Assembly: GCA_945893145.1 (NCBI GenBank)
Contig: CAMDDZ010000005.1
Coordinates: 1-64,000 of the forward strand
Source of the DNA: Rhodoplanes serenus
GTDB lineage: Bacteria > Pseudomonadota > Alphaproteobacteria > Rhizobiales > Xanthobacteraceae
Direction: 5' to 3'
DNA length: 64,000 bases
This document shows, in pieces, positions 17,172 through 25,563 of the stretch. Under the pieces are notes generated by a model that was not told the origin of the DNA, searched no databases, and was given only the letters and a program-made list of their open reading frames with translations. The stretch's first letter is position 1. Every line of letters starts with the position of its first letter. The position numbers were made by a program, and so were the translations under genes.

Positions 17172-18190
17172 CGCCCAGCCTTCGCCAGCGCGTTGACCGC
17201 CTCGATGACGGCCGCGGGCAACCGCGCCGTCTCGCGCACGAGCTCGTCGATCCGCTCGCCGCTCGCAGGCGACACTTCTATGTGCCGCTGCGCCGCCGCC
17301 GCGATGTAGTCCGGGTCCGCGATCATATCCTGGAACGCCTTGCGCAACGCCGCGAGCCGCTCCGGCGGCACGCCCGGCGTGGTCAGCACTGAGCGGCCGA
17401 TCTCCGCGGTGCTGGCCACCACGCGCAGGAACGTGACGCCCTCCGGCGTCAGTCCGAGCTCGGGCAAGGTCGGCACGTTCGGCAGCAGCGGGTGCCGTTC
17501 CAGCGCGTTCTGGTAGAGGATCACGGCCTTGCCGTCGAACACCCAATCCGGATTGCGCACCACCAGCAGCGGCAAGCCGACGCCGCCGACCATGTCGACC
17601 TCGCCGCGCAGCATCGCCAGCATGATCTCGCCAGCGCCGTTATAGCCGCGCACCAGCTTGAACTTCGCGCCACCGTACAGCGCGAGCGAGGCCGGCAGCA
17701 GCACCGCGGTCGAGGCTTCGAGGCTGACGCCGACCCGGATCTCTTTTTGCCGCGCGTCGGCAAAGCTCTGGAAGCCGCGGCCCGGCAGGCCAACGCCAAC
17801 GTCGACATTGCGGTTGATCCGGCCGATGTAGCTGAACTGGCTGACGTCGATCTTGTCACTGCTCACCGCGGTGTTGAGCACCAGCGACTGATCGACCACG
17901 CCCAGATAAGTGCCGTCCTTCGGCGCGACCGAATAGAGATATTGGATCGCCTTGAGGCTGCCGGCGCCTGGCATGTTCTGCGGGATGATCGCTGGATTGC
18001 CGGGAATGTGCTTGCGCAGGAACTCCGCAGCGAAGCGCGCATAGAGGTCGTAGCCGCCGCCGGTGCCGTAGCCGATGACCATTCGGATCTGCTTGCCGGC
18101 GTAGAAATTGGCGACCGGGTCAGCGCCCGCGGGTGTTGTGGCCGCAGCGAGCCAGAATGCCAGGAGGCATGGACGGATGAATCGGGCCAT
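17168..18190 (-). CDS. TctC/BUG family periplasmic binding protein
   Basis: 340 residues with signal peptide MARFIRPCLLAFWLAAATTPAGADP and mature VANFYAGKQIRMVIGYGTGGGYDLYARF. Regular BUG landmarks: IIPQNMPGAGSLKAIQYL, GEVDMVGGVGLPL, VPTLPELGLTPEG and TPGVPPERLAALRKAF. It closely resembles the protein encoded at 14543, so the two are probably paralogues. No transporter membrane subunit is adjacent. Ligand presumably a small organic acid. Confidence 0.87.
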   Translation of the reverse strand: MARFIRPCLLAFWLAAATTPAGADPVANFYAGKQIRMVIGYGTGGGYDLYARFAAEFLRKHIPGNPAIIPQNMPGAGSLKAIQYLYSVAPKDGTYLGVVDQSLVLNTAVSSDKIDVSQFSYIGRINRNVDVGVGLPGRGFQSFADARQKEIRVGVSLEASTAVLLPASLALYGGAKFKLVRGYNGAGEIMLAMLRGEVDMVGGVGLPLLVVRNPDWVFDGKAVILYQNALERHPLLPNVPTLPELGLTPEGVTFLRVVASTAEIGRSVLTTPGVPPERLAALRKAFQDMIADPDYIAAAAQRHIEVSPASGERIDELVRETARLPAAVIEAVNALAKAGR

Positions 18191-18298
18191 GACGCGATAT
18201 TGCCGGAGGCCGGGACCGATTCAAATGCCTGATCTTTGGCTCCCATTTGCCTGCGTGGACGCATTGGCGCTGCGCCCGGCCCGTGGCATTTTGGCCGG

Positions 18299-20152
18299 AT
18301 GACCGATGACCTGCCGCTCGGCTCCGAATTTCCGCCCGCGACGCGCGAGGACTGGCTCAAGCTCGTGCGCGGCGCGTTGAAGGAGCGGCCCTACGAGCGG
18401 CTGATCACGAAGAGCTACGACGGTCTGCCGATCGAGCCGCTGTACGGCCGCGCCACCGGTGCCCAGCCGGTCGCGGCGCGCCACGGGCCCTGGCGGGTGA
18501 TGGCGCGCGTCGATCATCCCGATCCGGCGACCGCCAACGTCCAGGCGCTGGAAGATCTGGAGAATGGCGCCACCGGGCTAATCCTGGTCTTTGCCGCCTC
18601 GGTCAGCGCCAACGGCTACGGCCTCGATGCATCGGCCGCGACGATGGCCCGTGCGCTCGACGGCATCCACCTCGACGCCGGCATCACCATCGATTTCAAC
18701 CTGAGTCCCCCGACCCGGGCAGCTGTGCAGCATTTCACCAGCCTGGTGCATACGCGAAAGATCGCGCCTGCATCGGTCGATATGCGCGCGAGCATTAATC
18801 CGATTGGCGGCTTTGCCGCTTCCGGCACCAGTCCGGCACCCTGGAACGAATTGTCCAAGCGTTTCGCTGAAATGATCGGCAGCCTCGCGGCAGAAGGTTT
18901 TCGCGGACCGTTCGCGGTCGCCGACGGGCGGATCATTCACAATGCTGGCGGCTCGGAGGCACAGGAGCTCGCATTCACGATCGCGAGCGCGGTCGAATAC
19001 CTGCGCGTGCTGGAGGCGAACGGCATCGCCATCGAGCGGGCGCGCGACATGATCTATTTCCGCATCACCGCGGACGCCGATCAGTTCCTGACCATGGCCA
19101 AGTTCCGGGCTTTGCGGAAACTCTGGGCGCGTGGCGAGCAGGTCTGTGGGATTGCGCCGAAGCCCGCCTATGTGTCGGCCGAAACTGCGTGGCGGATGCT
19201 GACCCAGCGCGACGCTGCGGTGAACATGCTGCGCAACACCATTGCGATCACGGCCGCGGCGTTCGGCGGCGCCGATGCCATCGCGGTGCTGCCGCACACC
19301 GCCGCCCTGGGCTTGCCCGACGCCTTCGCGCGGCGTGTCGCGCGCAACGCGCAGCTCATCCTGCTGGAGGAATCCAATCTCGCGAAGGTCGCGGATCCGG
19401 CCGCCGGTTCGGGCGCCATGGAAGCCCTGACCGACGAGCTATGCGATGCCGCGTGGTCGCAGTTCCAGAATATCGAGAAAACGGGTGGCGCTTGGGCTGC
19501 TCTCGAACAGGGTCTCGTCCAGCGCGAGGTCGCGCGGATTCGCGTTGAGCGCGAAAAGGCCACCGCGCATCGCAAGGATGTGCTGACCGGCACCAGCGAA
19601 TATCCGGATCTCCGTGAGCAATCCGCCATCGTGCTCGACGTCGCATCGGTTGTCTCGCCGAAGGAAGCATCGGCACTTGTTACCACCGAGGCCTTGCCGC
19701 GCATTCGCCTCGCGGCGCCGTTCGAGGCATTGCGGGATGCCTCCGACCGGATGCTGGCCAAAACCGGCATGCGGCCAAAAATCTTTCTCGCCAATCTCGG
19801 CGCGATTGCCGAGTTCACGGCACGCGCCACCTTCACCAAAAACTTCTTCGAGGCCGGCGGCATCGAGGCGATCACCAGCGACGGCTTCAAATCGCGCGAT
19901 GACATGATCGCGGCATTCAAGGCGTCCGGCGCTAAGCTCGTGTGCCTCTGCTCCAGCGATGCCGTGTACGAGAAGGAAGCCGTCGACGTCGCCAAGGCAC
20001 TCGCCGCGGCCGGCGCCACGCATATCTATCTCGCCGGTCGTCCGAAGGATGCCGATGCGCTGAAGGCCGCCGGCGTCGCCAGCTTCATCTATGCGGGTTG
20101 CGACGCGCTGGCGGCGTTGCGCGACACCTACGCGAGAATGGAGCCATCATGA
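18299..20152 (+). CDS. mutA: methylmalonyl-CoA mutase, small (beta) subunit
   Basis: 617 residues, the length of MutA. This is the non-catalytic partner of the heterodimeric mutase that interconverts methylmalonyl-CoA and succinyl-CoA. The barrel domain fills residues 1-430 (LVRGALKERPYERLITKSYDGLPIEPLYGR near the start). The C-terminal Rossmann domain (CLCSSDAVYEKEAVDVAKAL) lacks the DxHxxG cobalamin motif, as expected for the small subunit. The ATG at 18299 removes a poorly conserved upstream extension. The stop overlaps the next gene as ATGA. The large subunit is 2.35 kb downstream rather than adjacent. Confidence 0.88.
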   Translation: MTDDLPLGSEFPPATREDWLKLVRGALKERPYERLITKSYDGLPIEPLYGRATGAQPVAARHGPWRVMARVDHPDPATANVQALEDLENGATGLILVFAASVSANGYGLDASAATMARALDGIHLDAGITIDFNLSPPTRAAVQHFTSLVHTRKIAPASVDMRASINPIGGFAASGTSPAPWNELSKRFAEMIGSLAAEGFRGPFAVADGRIIHNAGGSEAQELAFTIASAVEYLRVLEANGIAIERARDMIYFRITADADQFLTMAKFRALRKLWARGEQVCGIAPKPAYVSAETAWRMLTQRDAAVNMLRNTIAITAAAFGGADAIAVLPHTAALGLPDAFARRVARNAQLILLEESNLAKVADPAAGSGAMEALTDELCDAAWSQFQNIEKTGGAWAALEQGLVQREVARIRVEREKATAHRKDVLTGTSEYPDLREQSAIVLDVASVVSPKEASALVTTEALPRIRLAAPFEALRDASDRMLAKTGMRPKIFLANLGAIAEFTARATFTKNFFEAGGIEAITSDGFKSRDDMIAAFKASGAKLVCLCSSDAVYEKEAVDVAKALAAAGATHIYLAGRPKDADALKAAGVASFIYAGCDALAALRDTYARMEPS

Positions 20153-20613
20153 TTCGGCGTTTCATCCGGCTGTTGCTGCTCGGCATCGTGTTGACGCCAC
20201 TCGCCGCCTATGTGGGCGGCGCCGTGCTGCCGCAATTCGTCGCGGTCTGGGTCGCCTTGATGTTCCTCAAAGCGATCACGACGCAATTTGCTGAGGCCGC
20301 CAAGGTCCTGGTCGCGCCCGCGATCTATGGCTCGTTGTGGGTCTGGCCAGTGACCTGCGTGATCCTTCCGGTTGCGGGCACGCTGCTCCGGCCCGGCACG
20401 CGCGGCACTGGGATTGCAATGTGCGCGATTGGCGCCATCGCGGGCGCGGCGACGGCGTTCGGCCTCGCAAGCCAGGGCTTCCAGGGTTTCAATCCCAACG
20501 ATGCGGCATGGTTTGCACTTGGCGGCCTGGCCGCCGGCGGCGCATCCGGCGCAGTGTTCGGCCTCGTGCTGTCGCGGGCCGACTCGCCGCCGCAGGCACA
20601 GCCGCACGCCTGA
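20149..20613 (+). CDS. small integral membrane protein, unknown
   Basis: 154 residues, almost wholly hydrophobic with four predicted helices: FIRLLLLGIVLTPLAAYVGGAVL, the AVWVALMFLKAI region, SLWVWPVTCVILPVAGTLL, and glycine/alanine-rich segments at 85-145 (AICAIGAIAGAATAF-like; GGLAAGGASGAVFGLVL). No family recognised. It is coupled to mutA by an ATGA overlap, but nothing links it chemically to the mutase. Confidence 0.65.
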   Translation: MIRRFIRLLLLGIVLTPLAAYVGGAVLPQFVAVWVALMFLKAITTQFAEAAKVLVAPAIYGSLWVWPVTCVILPVAGTLLRPGTRGTGIAMCAIGAIAGAATAFGLASQGFQGFNPNDAAWFALGGLAAGGASGAVFGLVLSRADSPPQAQPHA

Positions 20614-20671
20614 CCGATTGCCAGCGAGGGGCCGAAAGGCTCAGACTGCGGGCTCCACTGGAATCCGTTCC

Positions 20672-21445
20672 ATGAGCAATCCGGAAAAGCCGTTCGGCTG
20701 GCGCAAGCGCATCGGCATCCTGAGCCCGACCGTGATCGAAACCGCGTCCTACGATTTCCATCGCCTGGCGCCCGACGGTGTGTCGATGTGCGCCATCACG
20801 TCGAACGTCGAGCATTGGAACAAGGAGAACTTCAAGGAGAGCGTACTCGATCCGCTGATCGCGCACGCCAAGTACCTCGCCTCACGCGACGTCGACTTCA
20901 TCATGCATTGCGGCATGCCGGTGGTGACCACGCGCGGCAAGGGCTTCGAGGAAGAAATCGTCAAGATCATCACCGACGCCACTGGCATCCCGGCCTCGAC
21001 CAGCATCCGCTCGGCCATCCTGGCGCTCCGGCACCTCGGGGTGAAGAACGTGGCGCTGCTGTCGCCCTATCCGCAGGAACTGCACCAGTCTGCGATCAAA
21101 TTCCTCAAAGACAGCGGCTTTAACGTCGTGGCTGACCACACCGAGGACGTCGTGTTCAAGCGCCTGCAAGACGTCACGCCGGCGCATATCGCGGCGGCGG
21201 GGCAGCGGCTGCTGAAATCCGCGCCGTCGGCCGATGGCATCTACATCCCGTGCAATCAATGGTCAGCGGCAGACGCTGCCCCGATCATCGAGCGCGAGTG
21301 CGGTGTTCCGGTGGTGACCGGCTCCCATGCCGACCATTGGGAAGCGTTCCGCGTGCTCAGCATCAACGATCGCATCGAAGGTCACGGCCGGCTGATGGCG
21401 AGTCTTAGTACGGCAAGTCTCGGCAACGGAGCGCGGGCGTCATGA
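20672..21445 (+). CDS. maleate isomerase / Asp-Glu racemase family protein
   Basis: 257 residues from the ATG at 20672. Two catalytic Cys positions are visible: DFIMHCGMPVVTTRG and GIYIPCNQWSAADAAPIIE. These match the maleate cis-trans isomerase / arylmalonate decarboxylase branch of the Asp/Glu racemase superfamily, as do KRIGILSPTVIE at the N-terminus and VALLSPYPQELHQ mid-protein. It probably isomerises or decarboxylates a dicarboxylate. The stop overlaps a BUG gene by 4 bp (ATGA), so uptake and conversion of one compound is a reasonable inference. Confidence 0.8.
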   Translation: MSNPEKPFGWRKRIGILSPTVIETASYDFHRLAPDGVSMCAITSNVEHWNKENFKESVLDPLIAHAKYLASRDVDFIMHCGMPVVTTRGKGFEEEIVKIITDATGIPASTSIRSAILALRHLGVKNVALLSPYPQELHQSAIKFLKDSGFNVVADHTEDVVFKRLQDVTPAHIAAAGQRLLKSAPSADGIYIPCNQWSAADAAPIIERECGVPVVTGSHADHWEAFRVLSINDRIEGHGRLMASLSTASLGNGARAS

Positions 21446-22416
21446 TCCTGCGCCTTACGCTTGCGCTTCTCGCCTTCTGGTTCGCGTGTCTCACGAACGC
21501 CAACGCGCAGGACTTCCCGACCAAGCCGGTGCGTTTCGTCGTGCCCTACGCGGCTGGCGGCAGCGGCGATCTTCTGGCGCGCTTGCTCGGCGACAAGCTC
21601 GCCAAGCTATGGGGCCAGCAGGTCGTGGTGGACAACAAGCCGGGCGCCGGCGGGATCATCGGGACGGAGTCAGCCGCGCATGCCGATCCGGATGGCTACA
21701 CCATCTATTTGGCCACCGATGGCCCCATCACGATCGCGCCGACGCTGCACACCAAGCCGCTGCCTTACGACTGGAGGAAGGACTTCGCGCCGGTGTCGAT
21801 GATGGCGGTCGGCTACCAGATTCTGCTGTCGAGCCCGAAGCTGCCGGCCGCCAACCTCAAGGAGTTCATCGCGCTCGCAAAAAGCCAGCCCGGCAAATAC
21901 AACTTCGCTTCGATCGGCATCGGTAGCGCGCCGCACATGAGCGCCGAGTATTTCCTGTCGGTTGCGGACCTCAAGCTTACGCATGTGCCCTATCGGGGAT
22001 CGTCGCAGCAGTCCATCGCCGCATTGATCTCCGGCGACGTGCAGATGTTTGTGGTCGGCACATCCACGGCCGTACCGTTCGTCCAGGCCGGCACCGTACG
22101 CGGGCTTGCGGTCACCTCGCCGCGGCGGCTGGACAGCCTGCCCGATACGCCGACGTTTGCGGAGCTCGGCATGCCGAACGTCGATTACAGCATTTGGTTC
22201 GCCGTGCTGGCGCCGAGCGCCACGCCGCCCGCTATCCTCAAGAAGCTGCACGATGGCATCGCGGCGGCGGTTGCCGATCCTGACTACAAGCGGCAACTGC
22301 AAACCCGCGGCTTCGAGGCGCAATCGAACACACCCGCGGAGCTCGCAGCCTTCCTCGATAAGGATTTTCAGCGCTCCAAGGTTTTGATCGAGAAGCTCGG
22401 CCTGAAGATCGAGTAA
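21442..22416 (+). CDS. TctC/BUG family periplasmic binding protein
   Basis: 324 residues; signal peptide MILRLTLALLAFWFACLTNANAQ. Mature start DFPTKPVRFVVPYAAGGSGDLLARLL and VVDNKPGAGGIIGTESAAHADPDGYT are textbook BUG sequence, with FAELGMPNVDYSIWFAVLAP later. Its start overlaps the maleate-isomerase-like gene, so the ligand may be a C4 dicarboxylate; that is inference from context only. Confidence 0.88.
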   Translation: MILRLTLALLAFWFACLTNANAQDFPTKPVRFVVPYAAGGSGDLLARLLGDKLAKLWGQQVVVDNKPGAGGIIGTESAAHADPDGYTIYLATDGPITIAPTLHTKPLPYDWRKDFAPVSMMAVGYQILLSSPKLPAANLKEFIALAKSQPGKYNFASIGIGSAPHMSAEYFLSVADLKLTHVPYRGSSQQSIAALISGDVQMFVVGTSTAVPFVQAGTVRGLAVTSPRRLDSLPDTPTFAELGMPNVDYSIWFAVLAPSATPPAILKKLHDGIAAAVADPDYKRQLQTRGFEAQSNTPAELAAFLDKDFQRSKVLIEKLGLKIE

Positions 22417-22436
22417 GCGCAGCGCCAAGCCGTGCG

Positions 22437-22478
22437 AAGGTCGCCAAAACATTGGGCATTCCCGCCCCTGGCGACCTT
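22437..22478. terminator. stem-loop between the BUG gene and the mutase large subunit
   Basis: AAGGTCGCCA at 22437 pairs perfectly with TGGCGACCTT at 22469 across a 22-nt loop. There is no following T-run, so it may be a weak terminator or mRNA-stability structure that separates the upstream operon from the mutase gene starting at 22506. Confidence 0.35.
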
Positions 22479-22505
22479 TGCTGCGGCGCATGATATTCTA
22501 GGATC

Positions 22506-24659
22506 ATGAGCGGCATTCCCGATTTCACCAAGGTCGCGTTCGCGCCAGTGCCGGCCGCGCCATCCGCGGCGGCGGAGCCCTGGCTTACACCGGAGGGCAT
22601 TCCGGTGAAGCCGATCTACGGCCCGGACGACGTGAAGGGCCTCGATTTCCTCGACACCTTTCCGGGCATCGCGCCCTACCTGCGCGGCCCCTACCCGACC
22701 ATGTACGCGACGCAGCCTTGGACCATCCGGCAATACGCCGGCTTTTCCACGGCCGAGGATTCCAACGCCTTCTACCGGCGCAATCTCGCGGCCGGCCAGA
22801 AAGGCCTCTCGATTGCGTTCGACCTGCCGACCCACCGCGGCTATGACAGCGACAACCCGCGTGTCGCCGGCGACGTCGGCATGGCGGGCGTCGCGATCGA
22901 CTCGATCTACGACATGCAGACGCTGTTCTCCGGCATCCCGCTCGACCAGATGACCGTGTCGATGACCATGAACGGCGCCGTGCTACCGATCATGGCGCTC
23001 TATATCGTGGCGGCCGAGGAGCAGGGCGTGCCGCCGGAAAAACTCGGCGGCACGATCCAGAACGACATCCTCAAAGAATTCATGGTGCGCAACACCTACA
23101 TCTACCCGCCCGGCCCGTCGCTGCGCATCATCTCCGACATCTTCGCCTACACGTCGGCCAACATGCCGAAGTTCAACTCGATCTCGATCTCCGGCTATCA
23201 CATGCAGGAAGCCGGCGCGACGCAGGACCTTGAGCTCGCCTACACGCTCGCCGATGGCGTCGAATATGTGCGGGCCGGCGTCAAGGCAGGCCTCGACATC
23301 GACCGCTTCGCCACTCGCCTGTCGTTCTTCTGGGCGATCGGCATGAACTTCTTCATGGAGGTCGCCAAGATGCGGGCCGCGCGCCTGCTCTGGGCCAAGC
23401 TGATGAAGGAGTTCGGTCCGAAGGATCCGCGCTCGCTGTCGTTGCGCGCGCATTGCCAAACCTCCGGCTGGTCGCTCGCCGCGCAGGACGTGTACAATAA
23501 CGTGGCGCGCACCTGCATCGAGGCGATGGCGGCGACGCAAGGCCACACCCAGTCGCTGCACACCAATGCGCTCGACGAGGCGCTGGCACTGCCGACCGAT
23601 TTCTCGGCGCGGATCGCGCGCAACACGCAGATCGTGCTGCAACAGGAAAGCGGCACCACGCGCATCGCCGACCCATGGGGCGGCTCGTACTACGTCGAGC
23701 GGCTGACCGCCGAGCTGGCCCAAAAGGCCTGGGGCCACATCCAGGAGGTCGAGGCGCTCGGCGGCATGACAAAGGCCATCGAGGCCGGCATCCCGAAGCT
23801 CCGCATCGAGGAAGCCGCCGCCAAGACGCAGGCGCGCATTGACGCCGGCCAGCAGTCGGTGATCGGCGTCAACAAATACCGTCCCGAAAAGGAAACACCG
23901 ATCGATGTGCTCAGGGTCGACAACTCCGCGGTGCGGCTGATGCAGCTCGACAAGCTCGCCCGCCTCAGGCGCGAGCGCAATCCGGCGCAGCTCAAGGCCG
24001 CGCTCGACGCGCTGACGCGCACCGCCTCAGGCGGCAACGGCAACCTGCTGGCGCTTGCGGTCGATGCAGCGCGCGCCAAGGCCACAGTCGGCGAGATTTC
24101 ATCCGCGCTCGAGCAGGTCTGGGGCCGCCATCGCGCGGAGATCCGGTCGATCTCCGGGGTGTTCAAGCGGGAGGCCGGCATGTCCGACGCCATGAGCCGT
24201 GTGCAGAAGCTCGTCACCCGCTTCGAGACCAACGAGGGCCGCCGCCCGCGCATCCTGGTCGCCAAGATCGGCCAGGACGGCCATGACCGCGGCCAGAAAG
24301 TGATCGCCTCGGCCTTCGCGGACCTCGGCTTCGACGTCGACATCGGGCCGCTGTTCGCAACACCCGCCGAAGCCGCGCGCCAGGCGATCGAAAACGACGT
24401 GCATATCCTCGGCGTGTCGTCGCTCGCCGCCGCGCACCTCACGCTGGTGCCGGAGCTGAAGGCCGAGCTGACGAAACAAGGCCGGCCCGACATCATGATC
24501 GTGGTCGGCGGCGTGGTGCCGCCGCAAGACTACGACACGCTGAAAAAAGCTGGCGCCGAAGCCATTTTTCCGCCCGGAACGGTGATCGCCGAAGCCGCCC
24601 AAGCGCTGGTCAAGACGCTCAATCAACGGCTCGGGCATTCGGGTGAAGCGGCGGAGTGA
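22506..24659 (+). CDS. methylmalonyl-CoA mutase, large (alpha) subunit
   Basis: 717 residues. The catalytic, adenosylcobalamin-binding subunit. The substrate barrel occupies residues 1-540, with [25 protein letters not shown]-type sequence and [20 protein letters not shown]. The cobalamin domain near residue 585-717 has the motif [11 protein letters not shown], with Asp591 and the axial ligand His593. Large-subunit identity is unambiguous and the length is normal. The stop overlaps the next gene's possible GTG start. Its role is propionyl-CoA/methylmalonyl-CoA metabolism; the MeaB chaperone lies at 28563. Confidence 0.95.
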   Translation: MSGIPDFTKVAFAPVPAAPSAAAEPWLTPEGIPVKPIYGPDDVKGLDFLDTFPGIAPYLRGPYPTMYATQPWTIRQYAGFSTAEDSNAFYRRNLAAGQKGLSIAFDLPTHRGYDSDNPRVAGDVGMAGVAIDSIYDMQTLFSGIPLDQMTVSMTMNGAVLPIMALYIVAAEEQGVPPEKLGGTIQNDILKEFMVRNTYIYPPGPSLRIISDIFAYTSANMPKFNSISISGYHMQEAGATQDLELAYTLADGVEYVRAGVKAGLDIDRFATRLSFFWAIGMNFFMEVAKMRAARLLWAKLMKEFGPKDPRSLSLRAHCQTSGWSLAAQDVYNNVARTCIEAMAATQGHTQSLHTNALDEALALPTDFSARIARNTQIVLQQESGTTRIADPWGGSYYVERLTAELAQKAWGHIQEVEALGGMTKAIEAGIPKLRIEEAAAKTQARIDAGQQSVIGVNKYRPEKETPIDVLRVDNSAVRLMQLDKLARLRRERNPAQLKAALDALTRTASGGNGNLLALAVDAARAKATVGEISSALEQVWGRHRAEIRSISGVFKREAGMSDAMSRVQKLVTRFETNEGRRPRILVAKIGQDGHDRGQKVIASAFADLGFDVDIGPLFATPAEAARQAIENDVHILGVSSLAAAHLTLVPELKAELTKQGRPDIMIVVGGVVPPQDYDTLKKAGAEAIFPPGTVIAEAAQALVKTLNQRLGHSGEAAE

Positions 24660-25510
24660 GCAACACAATGCGCCACACAATACGCCGCACAATTCTTGCC
24701 GCCTTTGCCTTCGTGATAGGCCTGCCGGCGATGCCGGCGAACGCCGAACCAGACAGTAAGCCTGTCATCGAGCTGAAGACCCGCGCGGCCGAGATCTCCG
24801 TCACGATCGACGACAAGCTCAAGGCCTATGCGGGGCTTGCCGCTGATCTACTCGCCGAGGGCCGCCGCTTCGCCGACAAGGCGCGCGCGGAGGCCGAGGC
24901 AGATTTCAAATCCCATCCCGGCGACTTCCGCGGCGACAAGCGCTGGACCTACGATCGCGTCTATACGTTCCGCTCGTTCGTCGCGGATCGCTACGTCAGT
25001 CTTTTGCGCGACGACGGCACCTATGCGGGCGGCGCCCATCCCAACAGCAACACCGACACGATCCTTTGGGACGTCACCGCCAAGAAGCGCATCAGCGTGC
25101 GGCCGTTCTTCAACGAGACCGCCGACAACGGCCCTACCCTCACCGCATTGACGAAACTCGTGCGCCGCGCAGTTGCAGTCGAGAAGCTGGTCCGCATGAA
25201 AGATGCGGCGCCGGACGAGGAAAAAAACAAGCCGCAACCGAGCGCTGACGAACTGGCGCAGAAAGATGACTGGATCCAGCGCGGCGTGCTGCCACAGCTT
25301 TTGAAGATCGGGCCGATCAGCCTCGCGCCCTCGACCGTCGCCGGCAAAAGCTCAGGACTGACCCTCCACTTCTCGGCCTACGCGGTCGATGCCTATGCGG
25401 CTGGCCCCTACACGGTGTTCGTGCCGTGGACGGCGCTGCGCCCGTATCTGTCGGCCGAAGGCGCCGCTATTTTCGGCGGCGATCGCCCGAAGAGCGACGA
25501 AGAGCAATAA
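24656..25510 (+). CDS. secreted DUF3298/RsiV-like protein
   Basis: 284 residues from GTG 24656, or 280 from the ATG at 24668, which has GGAG 11 nt upstream and may be the real start. Signal peptide [21 protein letters not shown]. The body shows the PdaC/RsiV-type (DUF4163-DUF3298) pattern: [29 protein letters not shown], and a C-terminal [20 protein letters not shown]. Such domains bind or process cell-wall sugars in some bacteria; here no partner suggests a role. Probably periplasmic. Confidence 0.75.
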   Translation: MSNTMRHTIRRTILAAFAFVIGLPAMPANAEPDSKPVIELKTRAAEISVTIDDKLKAYAGLAADLLAEGRRFADKARAEAEADFKSHPGDFRGDKRWTYDRVYTFRSFVADRYVSLLRDDGTYAGGAHPNSNTDTILWDVTAKKRISVRPFFNETADNGPTLTALTKLVRRAVAVEKLVRMKDAAPDEEKNKPQPSADELAQKDDWIQRGVLPQLLKIGPISLAPSTVAGKSSGLTLHFSAYAVDAYAAGPYTVFVPWTALRPYLSAEGAAIFGGDRPKSDEEQ

Positions 25511-25538
25511 AAAAAGCCGGCGGCCCTGCGGCCGCCGG
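25511..25538 (-). terminator. intrinsic terminator between convergent genes
   Basis: A perfect 9-bp stem CCGGCGGCC (25517) / GGCCGCCGG (25530), loop CTGC. The minus strand reads into at least five T residues (complement of AAAAA at 25511-25515), serving the SGNH hydrolase gene. The plus-strand gene ending at 25510 may use the same hairpin. Confidence 0.8.
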
Positions 25539-25563
25539 TTCGATTTCACTTCGCAACCTGGTG

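Noticed and set aside
19700-20152. Suspected damage in the MutA cobalamin-like domain (no DxHxxG)
   Set aside because: The small subunit of heterodimeric methylmalonyl-CoA mutase normally lacks this motif; the large subunit at 22506 retains it.
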